Source: Roseiarcus sp963835885 (GTDB taxonomy: Bacteria; Pseudomonadota; Alphaproteobacteria; Rhizobiales; Beijerinckiaceae). From it: DNA of 64,000 nt. Both the position numbers and the translations under genes were made by a program. The stretch is taken from NCBI GenBank assembly GCA_963835885.1, contig CAWIHF010000031.1, positions 1 through 64,000 of the forward strand, written 5' to 3'. Shown here in pieces: positions 63,596-64,000 of the stretch (within the stretch, counting starts at the first letter, position 1; every line of letters begins with the position of its first letter). A model generated the notes under the pieces. It saw nothing but the letters and a program-made list of their open reading frames with translations. It had not been told where the DNA came from and searched no databases.

Positions 63596-63937
63596 ATGAA
63601 GAAATTCCTGGTCTTGTACATGGCCAACGCGGCCGAGTTTGAGAAAATGATGCAAAACTCCACTCCCGAGCAGCGACAGAAGGGGATGGATGCGTGGATG
63701 AAATGGATGGGCGACAACAAGGCGTCGCTTGTCGACGGCGGAGCGCCTCTGGGGAAGACGAAGCGGGTCGACTCGAAGGGAGCCTCGGATACGAAAAACG
63801 ACATCGGAGGATATTCGATCGTCCAGGCCGAATCGGCCGACGCGGCGTCAAAGATGTTCGGCAAGGACCATCCGCATCAGCAAATGCCAGGCGCGTGGAT
63901 CGAAATCATCGAGATCATGCAAATACCGGGGATGTAA
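63596..63937 (+). CDS. YCII/DGPF-type small protein
   Basis: A 113-residue dimeric alpha/beta-barrel (YCII-related) protein: 'KKFLVLYMANAAEFEKMMQN', 'GMDAWMKWMGDNKASLVDGGAPLGKTKRV', 'IGGYSIVQAESADAASKMF' and 'GAWIEIIEIMQIPGM'. Family role unknown (some members are catalytic, others sigma-factor partners). Strong AAGGAG ribosome-binding site before the ATG. Confidence 0.85.
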   Translation: MKKFLVLYMANAAEFEKMMQNSTPEQRQKGMDAWMKWMGDNKASLVDGGAPLGKTKRVDSKGASDTKNDIGGYSIVQAESADAASKMFGKDHPHQQMPGAWIEIIEIMQIPGM

Positions 63938-63939
63938 TC

Positions 63940-64000
63940 TTACGTCGGCGCTTCGCCGTCGGTCTTCGCCCCGCGCGCCACGATGCGCAGCGCCGTGTCC
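63940..64000 (-). CDS. C-terminal end of an unidentified gene, cut by the window edge
   Basis: The minus strand reads 'DTALRIVARGAKTDGEAPT' then a TAA stop at 63942-63940. Only 19 codons are inside the window, too few to identify; the style fits a coding C-terminus convergent with the YCII gene. Confidence 0.4.
   Translation of the reverse strand, partial: DTALRIVARGAKTDGEAPT

Overview
The window looks like chromosomal DNA of a GC-rich alphaproteobacterium, most likely Hyphomicrobiales (Rhizobiales; Beijerinckiaceae/Methylocystaceae-like). The basis is gene style and family content: a FixJ-type regulator, the order Do-protease / response regulator / histidine kinase / glnE, rnpB beside urease accessory genes, acuI, and the short extragenic repeats typical of these genomes. 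The assignment is inference from sequence style, not a database result. No tRNA, rRNA or CRISPR array was seen.

Layout. (1) 1-9430 is a mobile-element graveyard: a frameshifted IS630 transposase, three group II introns with reverse transcriptase genes plus a fourth intron 3' end, an ISNCY-type transposase, a tyrosine recombinase that has lost its catalytic C-terminus, and IS66 and IS91 fragments. The introns are nested: one sits in the IS91 gene, and another starts exactly where the first one's domain V breaks off. (2) 9.5-15 kb holds sugar-acid and aromatic-type metabolism (amidohydrolase-2 decarboxylase, dgoK-dgoA, SDR, 3-hydroxyacyl-CoA-dehydrogenase-like) split by a vapBC pair. (3) 15-29.4 kb holds core and signalling genes: class III cyclase, ABC exporter, TonB-like protein, murI, pepN, sensor kinase, FixJ-like regulator, double cold-shock protein, cyclic-nucleotide-binding protein, acuI. 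(4) 29.4-34.3 kb carries an intact IS1595 element with target duplication, then yedK, tag, an HD hydrolase and a phosphatase, several with indels, and dense extragenic repeats. (5) 34.7-38.2 kb is an AT-richer, tightly spaced minus-strand operon: XRE regulator, ParA ATPase, 59-aa protein, small helical protein, tail-anchored protein with weak exonuclease-fold resemblance, and FRG-domain protein. It has its own promoter overlapping a palindromic operator. It is the best candidate for an undescribed (defence- or maintenance-like) system. (6) 38.3-39.9 kb has decayed toxin-antitoxin genes (MNT/HEPN remnant, orphan Phd) among REP-like repeats. (7) 40-56.5 kb is housekeeping: GYD and hemerythrin proteins, deacetylase-family hydrolase, rhodanese, alcohol dehydrogenase, ubiK, YbjN-like, rpmF, then the overlapping operon degP-RR-HK-glnE, an NmrA-like protein, amiD and a glycine-zipper protein. 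(8) 56.5-64 kb has an IS1380 transposase, RNase P RNA, ureE-ureF, repeats, a lipocalin-like gene, ureG and a YCII-type protein.

A recurring oddity is single-base indels in otherwise well-preserved genes (dgoA, yedK, tag, HD hydrolase, parA, mntA, glnE, IS630). Two genes carry compensating pairs that leave the frame open but scramble 20-25 residues. Assembly or sequencing error is the simplest explanation, so the affected genes should not be called biologically dead without read-level checks.
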